Positions 1 to 8,349 are shown, counted from the stretch's first letter. The stretch is 64,000 bases of DNA from Endozoicomonas sp. 8E (GCF_032883915.1 NZ_CP120717.1:7292001-7356000); one strand, 5' to 3'. Program-made: numbers and translations. Notes: generated from the sequence alone by a model not told the origin.

Positions 1-72
1 TTGCTAATGTATCAATCTAAATCTGAATAAGTACTCAAAAAATATCTGTTCATTAATACAGAAGATGAAATT

Positions 73-624
73 ATGATCTCGAATAACAACATTCCGCAAA
101 CGACACAATCGTTAGACTATACACAGGATATAGAGAATGACTCTTCAGGAGCATCCGGCAGCTTTTCCGGTCGTTCTGTAACCCGGCAAGGAGTAAATTT
201 TTCCTATATCCCAAAGCAAAACGGCTCGTGCAACCTGGAATGCGTCAATATCACCAAATTTTCGGATAACAAAGCCGCAGTGACTTTTTATTTTGGCGTT
301 AAACCTTTGGGTGTCTGGTTTAAAGATTGGAGTAATATTACAGAGTCTTATGGGACCTCATATATTCAGTATCATGACGTTCATCACCATCCGTACATCC
401 ACAAAAAAGTGGATCCACTTGAAAGACACACTCACGTCCTTATTGAAAGCGATAAGCTCGAAAGCTACGTACAAGAAGTCTCTGAAAAAATAGGGCTCTC
501 TTCGGTCGATATAAAGCAGATTCAACATTCAACCCGATACTTTTGTGACAATCCCGGAGAATCAGGCATAGATTTTCAAGACGGCAGCTATGCAGAAAAT
601 GGTGGGGCCAGTGAATTATTGTAG
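73..624 (+). CDS. Hypothetical protein, orphan
   Basis: An open frame of 183 codons with no family I recognise. The N-terminal 40 residues are rich in Ser, Thr, Asn and Gln and look disordered. The middle has alternating hydrophobic and aromatic stretches (AAVTFYFGV, GVWFKDW) and a His-rich patch HDVHHHPYIH near residue 100, which could bind metal. There is no signal peptide and no membrane segment. The ribosome binding site before the ATG is weak. No coding neighbour lies upstream in the window, so context gives no clue. The composition would fit a lineage-specific or effector-like protein, but that is a guess. Confidence 0.5.
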   Translation: MISNNNIPQTTQSLDYTQDIENDSSGASGSFSGRSVTRQGVNFSYIPKQNGSCNLECVNITKFSDNKAAVTFYFGVKPLGVWFKDWSNITESYGTSYIQYHDVHHHPYIHKKVDPLERHTHVLIESDKLESYVQEVSEKIGLSSVDIKQIQHSTRYFCDNPGESGIDFQDGSYAENGGASELL

Positions 625-797
625 TCATGCACTCACACAATTTAGTACTGCATGCCTGATCAGACAAAACATAGCTGGTGATAGTAAACGACAGTAAAGC
701 ACCTAATTCAGTTAATTATTTATTGTTGTTCGTCATTATGACCTAATGTTGAAGGACAGGAGGAGTCGACTTCATTCGTAATGTTAAAGAAGGGCCT

Positions 798-1229
798 ATG
801 AACAGAATTTTAACCCTATTCATGCTGCTATTCACTCCAATAACCTATGCAGAATGGATAAAAGTAAACCCGGGCAAATACTCTGACTATTATCATATGC
901 AATATGAACTAAAGTCTGGCGAGTACAGGGTTAACGAGCACTATGGTTTTAACCAAGGTGGTCAATTTGAAGTATTAGTGCCCAAAAAATACTTTCCTAT
1001 ACCTGCACCAAACTGCAAAAAAAATATCATTATACGAATGCCAGCCTCAGAAAATGAAGGGCGAAAACGAGCACTGTATGAAAAGCTACAGTCTGGAAAG
1101 TCGGTATTAGTCACACTGGAGCTCAACCCCTATATCAATATCATCAAGGAATCGCCATTAGAATTAGAGTTACAGTACTGTAACGTGTTTTTCAGACAAA
1201 AACGGGGTGATTACTACGACGCATTGTGA
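798..1229 (+). CDS. Small secreted hypothetical protein
   Basis: Encodes 143 residues starting with a clear Sec signal peptide (MNRILTLFMLLFTPITYAEW, probable cut after TYA). The mature part is about 125 residues, basic and aromatic, with two cysteines (PAPNCKK and LQYCNVF) placed so that they could form one disulfide. A good AAGAAGGG ribosome binding site lies just before the ATG. I do not recognise the family. It is monocistronic: a 170-base gap separates it from the gene before, and the next gene is convergent. Periplasmic or extracellular location is inferred from the signal peptide. Confidence 0.6.
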   Translation: MNRILTLFMLLFTPITYAEWIKVNPGKYSDYYHMQYELKSGEYRVNEHYGFNQGGQFEVLVPKKYFPIPAPNCKKNIIIRMPASENEGRKRALYEKLQSGKSVLVTLELNPYINIIKESPLELELQYCNVFFRQKRGDYYDAL

Positions 1230-1267
1230 ATCACACTACAAAATCAATTGCGGCACTCCTCGCCTGT

Positions 1268-1352
1268 GTTGAGACTGTCACAAAGCTCTCGTTTCCACGC
1301 TGGAACCCAAAGAGGCTGAAAGCGCGTGAACCAGGGTTTTGCGACACCCTCT
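1268..1352. repeat. Dispersed palindromic repeat, TGTCGCAAAA family
   Basis: Two imperfect inverted arms (AGACTGTCACAAAGCTC near 1269 and GGGTTTTGCGACACCCT at 1334-1350) enclose a CGTTTCCACGCTGGAA core. The same arm occurs near 46290 and twice near 58.5-58.7 kb, so this is a small interspersed element. It lies in the gap between two convergent genes. A 62-codon frame running through it is not a gene. Confidence 0.5.
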
Positions 1353-1394
1353 TTAGACGGGGGAAGATCTTGGTAGCTGACCAGATGCCTATAC

Positions 1395-3548
1395 CTACAA
1401 CGGACTCAGGTTAGCGTAAGCCATCATCAACCATTTTGAGCCTTCCGAATCAAAGTTGACCTGAACCCGGGCTTGGCCGCCTTCACCCTCATAATTCAGG
1501 ACCACTCCTTCACCAAAGACATCGTGATGAACACGCTGGCCTAAAGCCAATTCATGGTCAGATGTTTGAACAGAAACCGGACGCGTGATTGATCCACCCA
1601 GACGCACTTCCTGCAGCAGCTCGCCGGGAATTTCCCGAATAAAACGGGAAGGGCGATTCATGGTGTCATTCCCATAGAGTCTGCGATTCTCTGCATAGGT
1701 AAGATAGAGCTTTTCCATAGCCCGGGTAATACCGACATAACAGAGTCGTCTTTCTTCTTCCAGATTGCCTTCTTCCAGAGACATCTTATGAGGGAACAGA
1801 CCTTCTTCCAGACCGGCAAGAAAAACCAGCGGAAACTCCAGACCCTTAGCTGAATGAAGGGTCATCATCTGAACGCTGTCTGTAAACGGGTCAGCCTGAT
1901 TTTCCCCGGCTTCCAGAGCCGCATGAGCCAGAAATGCAGCCAGTGGAGACATGGGCTCTGTCTCTTCATCCTGATCGAAGTCTTCAATATCAAACTCGCT
2001 ACAAGCGGTGACCAGTTCCTCGAGGTTTTCTACCCTGGCACGACCTTTTTCCCCTTTCTCTTTCTGATGATGATCGATCAGACCAGAGACGGATATTACA
2101 TGGTCGGCCAACTCCCCCAGATTCAGCTCATCACCTGAAGCACTGAGGCTTTCTATCAAATCAACAAATTCACCCAGAGAACGACCGGCTTTGCCACCAA
2201 TGGCGCTGCTGGCAACAACACTCTTGACAGCACCCCATAAACTCAAGCCTTGTGAACGGGCTGTTTCACGGAGCTTTTCAACGGTTTTTTCACCGATGCC
2301 ACGAGTAGGGATATTGACGACCCTCTCCAGGGAGGTGTCGTCATCAGGGGAGCTGACCAGTCTCAGATAGGCCAGAGCATTCTTGATTTCCGCCCGTTCA
2401 AAGAACCGCTGACCACCATAAATTCGATAGGGAATAGAAGCCCTGAGCATGGCTTCTTCGAGAATGCGGGACTGGGCATTGGAACGATAAAGTATCGCTA
2501 TACCACTGCGAGCCATACCCTGTTCAGACGCCTCACGAATGCGATCGGTGATAAATCGGGCTTCATCCATTTCGTTAAAACCGGCATAAAGCTGGATGGG
2601 CTCTCCCTCATTACCGCTGGTCCAGAGCTCTTTACCCAGCCTGTCCGGGTTATTGGCAATCACTGCATTGGCTGCGCGCAGGATGTTACTGGTAGAGCGG
2701 TAATTTTGCTCAAGACGAATAGTTTCGGCTTTCGGAAAGTCTTTTGAGAATTGTCGTATGTTTTCAATACGGGCACCACGCCAGCCATAGATCGACTGAT
2801 CGTCATCACCGACGATCATCATTTTATCCTGCTCACCGGTCAAGATCCTTAACCAGGCATACTGAATGGCATTAGTATCCTGAAATTCATCCACCAGCAG
2901 GTAACGAAATCGCTCTTGATAGTGCTGAAGAATATCCGGTCTTTTCAGCCAGAGTTCATGTGAACGAAGCAGCAGCTCACCAAAATCAACAACACCTGTC
3001 TGGTGACAATAGTCATGGTAAGCCCGGTAAACATCCAGCATGGTTCTTTCAAAAGGATCATAGCCCGGATCGATATAGTCAGGTCTGAGCCCTTCATCTT
3101 TCTTGCTGTTGATGTACCACTGGGCCTGCCGGGGAGGCCACTTCTGTTCATCCAGATTCATGGCCTTCATTAGCCGTTTTATCACCCTGAGCTGATCATC
3201 GCTGTCGAGAATCTGAAAGTTCTCAGGCAAGCCTGCATCCTTAAAGTGAGTCCTCAACAACCGGTGAGCCAGCCCATGGAAAGTTCCAACCCACATGCCA
3301 CGGGGTGGAATCCCGAGCAGTTCTTCGATACGGCTTCGCATCTCTGCCGCTGCCTTGTTGGTAAAGGTCACTGCCATAATGGAGTAGGGCGACATGCCTT
3401 CAGCCTGAATCAGCCAGGCAATACGATGCACCAGTACCCGGGTTTTACCACTGCCAGCACCTGCCAGAACCAGCAGTGAACCCGGAGGGCTTGTGACCGC
3501 CTGTCGCTGGGCATCGTTCAGGGAGTCAATGATAGGGGTTACGTCCAT
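1395..3548 (-). CDS. uvrD: DNA helicase II UvrD
   Basis: Superfamily 1A 3'-5' helicase of nucleotide excision and mismatch repair, about 717 residues, close to the E. coli length. Motifs in order: Walker A AGAGSGKT near residue 32, motif Ia TFTNKAAAEM, Walker B LLVDEFQDTN, motif III GDDDQSIYGWRGA, motif IV EQNYRST, motif V MTLHSAKGLEFPLVF and motif VI YVGITRAMEKLYL. The N-terminus MDVTPIIDSLNDAQRQAV and a C-terminal VHHDVFGEGVV segment (the Tudor-like UvrB/RNA polymerase contact) mark it as UvrD rather than Rep. The ATG at 3548 matches the family start; another ATG three codons upstream sits nearer to a GGAAAG. It stands alone, convergent with the gene before it. Confidence 0.97.
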   Translation of the reverse strand: MDVTPIIDSLNDAQRQAVTSPPGSLLVLAGAGSGKTRVLVHRIAWLIQAEGMSPYSIMAVTFTNKAAAEMRSRIEELLGIPPRGMWVGTFHGLAHRLLRTHFKDAGLPENFQILDSDDQLRVIKRLMKAMNLDEQKWPPRQAQWYINSKKDEGLRPDYIDPGYDPFERTMLDVYRAYHDYCHQTGVVDFGELLLRSHELWLKRPDILQHYQERFRYLLVDEFQDTNAIQYAWLRILTGEQDKMMIVGDDDQSIYGWRGARIENIRQFSKDFPKAETIRLEQNYRSTSNILRAANAVIANNPDRLGKELWTSGNEGEPIQLYAGFNEMDEARFITDRIREASEQGMARSGIAILYRSNAQSRILEEAMLRASIPYRIYGGQRFFERAEIKNALAYLRLVSSPDDDTSLERVVNIPTRGIGEKTVEKLRETARSQGLSLWGAVKSVVASSAIGGKAGRSLGEFVDLIESLSASGDELNLGELADHVISVSGLIDHHQKEKGEKGRARVENLEELVTACSEFDIEDFDQDEETEPMSPLAAFLAHAALEAGENQADPFTDSVQMMTLHSAKGLEFPLVFLAGLEEGLFPHKMSLEEGNLEEERRLCYVGITRAMEKLYLTYAENRRLYGNDTMNRPSRFIREIPGELLQEVRLGGSITRPVSVQTSDHELALGQRVHHDVFGEGVVLNYEGEGGQARVQVNFDSEGSKWLMMAYANLSPL

Positions 3549-3829
3549 AGACAGCATTCTTTCCAGCTAGATAAAAACCATGCAGTCCGGCTGCTCAATC
3601 CGCAACCAGAGCCGTTAAGGAATTGTACAAGGTTTTAGCAACATCGTCGTAAACTCTCGTTTGCACGAAGTTTTAAGACAATTCTGCTAAAAATCACTGC
3701 CGTGAGACATATCTCACACACTTTGTCGTATTTTTCTCTTGTTCTTCTCAAACATTTTTCATAATTTCGTAACTGTCAGAAAGCATCATAAAAACAATAA
3801 AAAAACAAAAAAAACAAAGAGGTGCCGTC

Positions 3830-4009
3830 ATGGCTAACAAAGATATACAGCTTAAGAAAGATTATCTTCAGGAAGAAGAAATTGTTCGAGACGATTTACC
3901 TAATAAAGGTTCAAAGCGCGCACTGCAGATTCGAAGAGCTCTGGAAGACAGAAAAGAAACCAAAAAACTCAGCTCGTTCTTCGGCGACAGCTACTGGGGT
4001 GATGTTTGA
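3830..4009 (+). CDS. Small conserved-looking charged protein, 59 aa
   Basis: A 59-codon frame starting MANKDIQLKKDYLQEEE and ending SSFFGDSYWGDV. It has an AGAGGTG ribosome binding site seven bases before the ATG and a hairpin terminator 13 bases after the stop. The protein is highly charged, probably helical, with a basic RRALEDRKETKK segment and an aromatic C-terminal tail, similar in style to short PA3496-like proteins of Pseudomonas, though I cannot confirm the family. A longer frame starting at 3822 is the shadow. The upstream 270 bases are AT-rich and probably hold its promoter. Confidence 0.7.
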   Translation: MANKDIQLKKDYLQEEEIVRDDLPNKGSKRALQIRRALEDRKETKKLSSFFGDSYWGDV

Positions 4010-4021
4010 CCATCCATTTTT

Positions 4022-4048
4022 CAGCCCCTTTTTCAGGGGCTGAGATTT
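4022..4048 (+). terminator. Intrinsic terminator of the 59-aa gene
   Basis: Stem CAGCCCC / GGGGCTG around a seven-base loop TTTTTCA, followed by AGATTTTCC. It starts 13 bases after the stop codon at 4009. The T-tract is short, so efficiency may be modest. Confidence 0.6.
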
Positions 4049-4218
4049 TCCTGGCCATTGTAGAGTTCACTTTCCCACCGCTTTCCCTCATACAATCCTG
4101 ATATCATCCGACTCCCTAACCGCCGTGTATTCAGCAGCTGTTAGCAATCCTATTGCGGGCGACAAGTCAGACAACAAACCAATTTGTTACAAAAATACGG
4201 GCATTCACTCTCAGAATC

Positions 4219-4231
4219 GTTATAATATAAC
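4219..4231. promoter_or_regulatory. Zur box of znuA
   Basis: The near-palindrome GTTATAATATAAC, extendable to 4215-4235, matches the known gammaproteobacterial Zur operator. It overlaps a TATAAT -10 hexamer (4221-4226) and ends 33 bases before the znuA ATG. The same core, with one base changed, lies before zur at 18483-18495. Zinc-loaded Zur would block transcription here. Confidence 0.82.
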
Positions 4232-4264
4232 GTTTATTTTTGATACCGATACAGTTGTCTTCCT

Positions 4265-5293
4265 ATGATTTTCTCAAGAAAACCAAAGATAATGTTCTGG
4301 CTGGCAGGCCTTTTACTCCCTCTGACCTTGTCGGCCTGGGGCAAAGAACCCCCCAAAGTACTGACTTCTATTAAGCCTTTACAGCTGATTGCTGCTTCCA
4401 TCACCGAAGGTGTTACTTCTGCTGACGTGCTGCTACCTGCTGGTGCTTCTCCCCACAGTTACAGCCTGAAGCCTTCAGACGCCAGAAAGCTTTATGAAGC
4501 CGATTTTGTTTTCTGGGTCGGACCCGATATGGAAGTCTTCCTGGATAAAACCCTGTCAGGTTCAATAAAAGCGACCTCCGTGCCTTTAATGCAGGAAAGT
4601 GAGTTAAAGCTTCTGAAAATTAATGAAGGCGAAGAAGCAGTCCATGATAATCATGCTGAAGAAAACCATGATGATCATGACGGAGAAAACCACGATGATC
4701 ATGACGGAGAAAGCCACGATGATCATGACGGAGAAGATCATGATGATCATGCCGGAGAAAGCCATCATCATCATGGCGAGTACGACGTTCACATCTGGCT
4801 AAGCCCGGATAACGCCATAGCGATAGCCAAAACCCTGTCAGAGAAGCTGAGCGATCTGGACCCTGCGCATAAAAAGCAATACACAGATAATTACAACGCA
4901 TTCAAAAAAGCGGTACAGGCAGCAGACAAGCGCAACATCAGCAAACTGACTGACTACCATAATCAGCCCATGTTCGTTTTTCATGATGCTTATGGTTACC
5001 TGGAGAAGCATTACGAGCTGAATATTGTCGATCATTTCACTGCTAACCCAGAACAGCAACCGGGTGCGAAACATCTGACTCAACTGCAAGAGAAGCTTAA
5101 AAAAGCCGGTAATAGCTGCGTTTTCCGTGAACCACAGTTCCAGCCTGCTTATATTGACAGGATCATTGAAGGCACCAACGCCAATGTTGCTGTGCTCGAT
5201 CCTCTGGCCACAGATGTCGCTGTCGGCCCTGAGGGTTATATTGAGTTCATGGACAGTTTGACCAATAACATCATCAGCTGCCTGAAGCGTTAA
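4265..5293 (+). CDS. znuA: Zinc ABC transporter, periplasmic zinc-binding protein ZnuA
   Basis: Captures Zn2+ in the periplasm and hands it to ZnuB/ZnuC, which are encoded at 19-20.6 kb. Length 342. A signal peptide with hydrophobic core FWLAGLLLPLTLSAWG comes first, then the cluster A-I fold with conserved metal ligands in GASPHSYSLKPSD, DVHIWLSP and FHDAYGY. Between residues about 122 and 175 lies a His/Asp-rich loop with four tandem HDDHDGE-like units encoded by a roughly 24-base DNA repeat (4660-4770). This loop is typical of ZnuA but here it is strongly repetitive and could vary in copy number. The gene is monocistronic, with a Zur box just upstream. Confidence 0.96.
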   Translation: MIFSRKPKIMFWLAGLLLPLTLSAWGKEPPKVLTSIKPLQLIAASITEGVTSADVLLPAGASPHSYSLKPSDARKLYEADFVFWVGPDMEVFLDKTLSGSIKATSVPLMQESELKLLKINEGEEAVHDNHAEENHDDHDGENHDDHDGESHDDHDGEDHDDHAGESHHHHGEYDVHIWLSPDNAIAIAKTLSEKLSDLDPAHKKQYTDNYNAFKKAVQAADKRNISKLTDYHNQPMFVFHDAYGYLEKHYELNIVDHFTANPEQQPGAKHLTQLQEKLKKAGNSCVFREPQFQPAYIDRIIEGTNANVAVLDPLATDVAVGPEGYIEFMDSLTNNIISCLKR

Positions 5294-5312
5294 TCATGAG
5301 TTAAGAGCGAAG

Positions 5313-5345
5313 CCCCGCGAGCCTGAAAATAGCAGGTGACCGGGG
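5313..5345. terminator. Hairpin between convergent znuA and the Lar-like gene
   Basis: A two-part stem: CCCCG pairs with CGGGG at the outside and CCTG with CAGG inside, around AAAATAG. It lies 20 bases after the znuA stop and just after the end of the convergent gene. A T-rich tail is poor on both strands, so this is a tentative call. Confidence 0.4.
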
Positions 5346-5348
5346 TAT

Positions 5349-5618
5349 TTACTGAATCCTGAGCCCCATAAAACTGCCACCAAGAAATGCGGCTACTGCC
5401 AGAAAAGGCAGAAGGGAAGCCAGCAGGGTTACCCACATTTTCAGCTTTGAGCGTTCCAAACGCAGATTCCATCGTTCTTCCGAAAAGGCCTGGTCATCAT
5501 CCAGCTCTGTGGATAACCCGCAGCTTGAACAGGTCACCTGCCACATTTCAGTGTCCCCAACCATCATGCTTGCCAACTCTGCTTCACCCAGACAACAGGG
5601 ACACTTGTCCAGTTTCAT
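5349..5618 (-). CDS. Lar-like zinc-ribbon membrane protein
   Basis: About 89 residues. The N-terminal half carries four cysteines as CPCC and CSSC about 24 residues apart, then a WNLR motif, the pattern of the Lar (restriction alleviation) zinc ribbon. The C-terminal half has one transmembrane helix (MWVTLLASLLPFLAVAAFLGG). I chose the second ATG at 5618 because a strong AAGGAGG sits five bases before it; the upstream ATG would overlap that site. The membrane anchor is unlike cytosolic Lar proteins, so function is open. A DnaA-box sequence (5508-5516) falls inside the frame. Confidence 0.7.
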   Translation of the reverse strand: MKLDKCPCCLGEAELASMMVGDTEMWQVTCSSCGLSTELDDDQAFSEERWNLRLERSKLKMWVTLLASLLPFLAVAAFLGGSFMGLRIQ

Positions 5619-5686
5619 AACGCCTCCTTGCATTTATACACACACCAATGACAGCTTTTTCCACATCTTTTAACAGGTTATCCACA
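5508..5686. promoter_or_regulatory. Cluster of three DnaA-box-like sites
   Basis: A perfect TTATCCACA lies at 5678-5686 (+) and another on the minus strand at 5508-5516. A TTTTCCACA, which fits the relaxed TTWTNCACA consensus, lies at 5656-5664 (+). The two plus-strand sites are 13 bases apart and sit in the promoter region of the Lar-like gene. Three sites in 180 bases is more than expected by chance, but no AT-rich unwinding region or dnaA gene is here. Confidence 0.4.
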
Positions 5687-5754
5687 GATAGAACGTTTAT
5701 TCAAGGATTATCTTATTCTGTGGCTGGCCCTACTTTCACATCTCTGCCAGGGTT

Positions 5755-6110
5755 TCAAATAGCAATATCGCCAGCTAAATGAACACGCATGTTTTGAGTC
5801 AGGGCTTGTGCGGCAAATGCCAGAACCACGTCTTTCAGATTTTCTTGCGGCACCTAGCAGCCTGTCGGACTTAAGTCTGCCCTACTGCGGTTGCGATAAA
5901 TTGGTCTAAAAATTCCTGCCTCTTCGTCAAATAGCCCCGCTATTCTCCTCAGAAGCAGAAATTTTTATCCTCAATTTCTCGCAATCCTCGCTACGGGCGC
6001 TTAAGTCCGACAGGCTGCTAGGCAATAGAGATGTGGTTGCTCTGAATACGCCGTTCATCATGCCCATGCAGAAGATGTCGTAAAGCCCCATAAGTTCCTG
6101 TCACAGATAC
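5755..6110 (-). pseudogene. Decayed gene fragment interrupted by a MITE
   Basis: On the minus strand, 6110-6023 reads as TYGALRHLLHGHDERRIQSN followed by HISIA, and after the MITE the frame resumes as VPQENLKDVVLAFAAQALTQ and ends NMRVHLAGDIAI at a stop at 5755. Both pieces look like real protein and join in a sensible order once the MITE is removed, but no start is visible. I do not recognise the family. This call rests on composition only. Confidence 0.3.
5853..6022. mobile_element. MITE-like element, 23-bp perfect terminal inverted repeats
   Basis: A 170-base non-coding unit bounded by perfect 23-base inverted repeats at 5853-5875 and 6000-6022 (outer end CCTAGCAGCCTGTCGGACTT). The similarity continues imperfectly inwards through TTGCGATAAATT / TTGCGAGAAATT, so the whole unit could fold into a long hairpin. 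There is no open frame. The shape is that of a miniature element mobilised by a transposase encoded elsewhere. A CTAG core lies at both tips, so any short target duplication is hidden in the palindrome. Confidence 0.75.
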
Positions 6111-6189
6111 ACAGCTCCTCGGTCTATTCTGCTGCAACAAAATTAGGCTATAAAGCAGAGAGCGTTTTTTTATTCCGGAAACTATTGTG

Positions 6190-6798
6190 ATGAGACTGAA
6201 TCAAGATCCAGATGTATTACTTATGGGCCACCCTCTGCTGTTTCAGGAACAGCCCCAGGTCGCCGTCGGAGAAATGTCCTCAGATGACTTTCAGCACAAC
6301 CTTGAGATTCTCAAGCAAAAGCAATTAAGTACCCTTGGAGTGGGTCTTGCCGCTCCCCAGATAGGTTGGCCCGCCCGTGTTCTCAGTGTTGGTATTTCAG
6401 AACTCAACCGGTTCAGATATCCACAGGCACCGGACATCCCTTTTGCATTCTGGATCAATCCGCAAATCACCGATTTCAGTGAAAATACCTGCTGGACTTG
6501 GGAAGGCTGCCTTTCAGTTCCGGGCATGAGAGCATGGATTGAGCGTCCTGAAAGCATCACAGTGGTTGGATATAACGAACGGGGAGAGCGGCAGGAAAGA
6601 AACCTGTCAGGCTTTACCGCCCGGATAATGCAACATGAACTGGATCACCTTAACGGGAAGCTTTTCCCTACGAGAGTGGAAGATAAAAGTCTGATAATTC
6701 CCAATCAGTCAATTGAGCATCAGGAAGAATGGGCAGAAGGCTGGCCAACAGAGAATGCTCACAAGACAACCCGCGGCCAGATTTCTAATGAGCGCTAA
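6190..6798 (+). CDS. def: Peptide deformylase
   Basis: Removes the formyl group from the N-terminal methionine of nascent proteins. All three family motifs are present: GVGLAAPQIG, EGCLSVPG (Cys metal ligand) and QHELDHLNG (two His ligands and the catalytic Glu). About 202 residues, longer than the classic 168-residue form because of a C-terminal tail rich in Glu and Trp. It lies away from fmt, rsmB and dprA, so it is likely a second, stand-alone deformylase. ATG at 6190 is chosen; a GTG lies one codon upstream, and GGAA at 6177-6180 serves either. The next gene is convergent, five bases away. Confidence 0.94.
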   Translation: MRLNQDPDVLLMGHPLLFQEQPQVAVGEMSSDDFQHNLEILKQKQLSTLGVGLAAPQIGWPARVLSVGISELNRFRYPQAPDIPFAFWINPQITDFSENTCWTWEGCLSVPGMRAWIERPESITVVGYNERGERQERNLSGFTARIMQHELDHLNGKLFPTRVEDKSLIIPNQSIEHQEEWAEGWPTENAHKTTRGQISNER

Positions 6799-6803
6799 TG
6801 AAG

Positions 6804-7145
6804 CTAGAAAATCTCATCGCCTCCATCAATCAGATGGGTCGTATCATCCTGATCACGTAACTCTTCACGATACCGGCGACGGTTCAATAACTTCTTCTGA
6901 ACCGGATTTGGCAGCTCGGTAAACTGAATGATCTGCTTATCAATGAGCAGGTCGATCAAATCTTCAAGTACCCTGATAAAGTCGGCATCCGCCGCCTGCA
7001 TGACCTTGCTACCGATGGTCGGGTTTCGTTGCAGGAAGGTATGGACGGCTTCATCTTCCAGATTAACGACTTCCCAGTCGTCAGTCAGCTGCCGGTCAGC
7101 AACCGCCTGAATTTCACCTTTCTCATCTTTGAGTGCGTATAGCAT
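6804..7145 (-). CDS. Conserved hypothetical protein of the Pseudomonas type
   Basis: Encodes 113 residues. The pattern MLYALKDEKGEIQAV at the start, a central DFIRVLEDLIDLLIDKQII and FTELPNPVQKKLLNR matches a small conserved gammaproteobacterial family, sometimes misnamed tryptophan synthase beta-like in Pseudomonas annotations. There is no evidence of such enzyme activity: the protein is far too short. It is acidic, helical and cytosolic, with no signal or membrane segment. It follows the lipoprotein gene by ten bases and probably shares its transcript. Function unknown. Confidence 0.8.
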   Translation of the reverse strand: MLYALKDEKGEIQAVADRQLTDDWEVVNLEDEAVHTFLQRNPTIGSKVMQAADADFIRVLEDLIDLLIDKQIIQFTELPNPVQKKLLNRRRYREELRDQDDTTHLIDGGDEIF

Positions 7146-7155
7146 CCTGCTGCCT

Positions 7156-7737
7156 CTAAATACGCCGGTTGATAGGTAAAGACTGTAGCAAATCGGATAT
7201 CAGACCCCGGCTGATATCAAACAGATCGTCACCCTCCAGGCCTTCACTGGCACCGTTTATATCCCAGATCACCTCACCACTGCGGATATCAATAACCGTC
7301 AGTCCCATAGAAACATTCGGCCTGCCACTGTCATCGTAGTACCACTCGAAAATCTCACCGGCAATTGCAAAGCTGATATCATTTTGCATAGCCCACTGCT
7401 TGCCATTCTGATAGCGATGAGCCGCTTCCAGCGATTTTGAGGCGGTCGTCACTTCTGACTCAGGATACAAGCGAGCCTCTTCAATACCCCGTGAAGGCAA
7501 ATTAACCATCAGTATTCTTTCTACCTGAGTGGTGATACTGGTCGCTTCACTGTGATTGATAAAAGGCAGGACAGCCCAGTTAGCGGTACCCGGCAGACCT
7601 TCACGATACAGACCTGAAGAAGCGGCCGTACCACCCAGGCCACCCGAGTCATTAAAACCTGTGTACTGACATCCTGTCAGAGCCAGCACCGCCGTTAGAA
7701 TCAGTATTAAAAATCCGGACCTGGCTTCATTGAACAT
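7156..7737 (-). CDS. Outer-membrane lipoprotein, PelC/LpoB-like fold
   Basis: Begins with a type II signal peptide ending in the lipobox LTGC, so the mature protein is a lipoprotein. The body resembles curli/PelC/LpoB-type periplasmic domains: NWAVLPFINHSE, then AIAGEIFEWYYDD and GLTVIDIRSGEVIWDINGAS. In this group such proteins act as assembly factors or synthase activators; a specific partner cannot be told here. I took the ATG at 7737, giving a 22-residue signal peptide; an ATG six codons upstream is also possible. The start overlaps the end of nudF, so the two are likely translationally coupled. Confidence 0.75.
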   Translation of the reverse strand: MFNEARSGFLILILTAVLALTGCQYTGFNDSGGLGGTAASSGLYREGLPGTANWAVLPFINHSEATSITTQVERILMVNLPSRGIEEARLYPESEVTTASKSLEAAHRYQNGKQWAMQNDISFAIAGEIFEWYYDDSGRPNVSMGLTVIDIRSGEVIWDINGASEGLEGDDLFDISRGLISDLLQSLPINRRI

Positions 7738-8341
7738 AATCTTTAAGTTCTCCATGGTTCAACCTTAACCATTGCAGGGCAACGATAGCCGGAGCGTTGG
7801 AAATACGACCATCTTCAACCATCTGCCAGGCTTCTTCTACTGCCAACACATGCACTCTGATATCTTCACCTTCTTCTGCCAGCCCGTAAACCCCACCTGC
7901 CGATGAGGCATCAACAATGCCACAATAGAGCATGAAACGTTCATTGGTTGCGCCGGGGCTGACGTAAAAATTGGATACCGGCAAAAGATGCTTCACTTCA
8001 CAATCGGCTTCTTCTTTCACTTCACGAATGGCAACCGATTCCAGAGATTCACCCGGCTCGGATATACCCGCAACAATTTCCAGCAACCAGGGGTCATCAT
8101 CGCTCATCAGAGGGCCTATGCGAAACTGTTCGACCAGTACGACTTTTTCCAGAACAGGGTCATAGAGAAGTACACCCACAGAAGGTACTCGCAAAACCGC
8201 TTCCCGAACCAGAGTCTTACTCCACCCCCCCTGAAAAAGGGCATGCCTGACTTTATATCGGCATAGCTTCAGAAATCCAGACCAGACTCGCTCTTCACTT
8301 TCAACATGAGCGTCTTCGACTCCCAGACCAGATAATTTCAT
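7727..8341 (-). CDS. nudF: ADP-ribose pyrophosphatase, Nudix hydrolase
   Basis: Hydrolyses ADP-ribose to AMP and ribose-5-phosphate. The Nudix box is complete: GISEPGESLESVAIREVKEE fits GX5EX7REUXEEXGU. A long N-terminal beta region (RVWSGFLKLCRYKVRH) and SNFYVSPGATNER downstream are typical of NudF/TrgB dimers. Length 204, in the family range. The neighbouring NadD-like gene, nine bases upstream, makes NAD-linked nucleotide salvage a sensible shared theme. The 3' end overlaps the lipoprotein gene by 11 bases. Start ATG at 8341 agrees with the family N-terminus. Confidence 0.93.
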   Translation of the reverse strand: MKLSGLGVEDAHVESEERVWSGFLKLCRYKVRHALFQGGWSKTLVREAVLRVPSVGVLLYDPVLEKVVLVEQFRIGPLMSDDDPWLLEIVAGISEPGESLESVAIREVKEEADCEVKHLLPVSNFYVSPGATNERFMLYCGIVDASSAGGVYGLAEEGEDIRVHVLAVEEAWQMVEDGRISNAPAIVALQWLRLNHGELKDYVQ

Positions 8342-8349
8342 GGCACACC

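Noticed and set aside
1226-1414. A 62-codon frame after the secreted hypothetical protein
   Set aside because: It runs through a dispersed palindromic repeat and has no ribosome binding site; the repeat explains the sequence.
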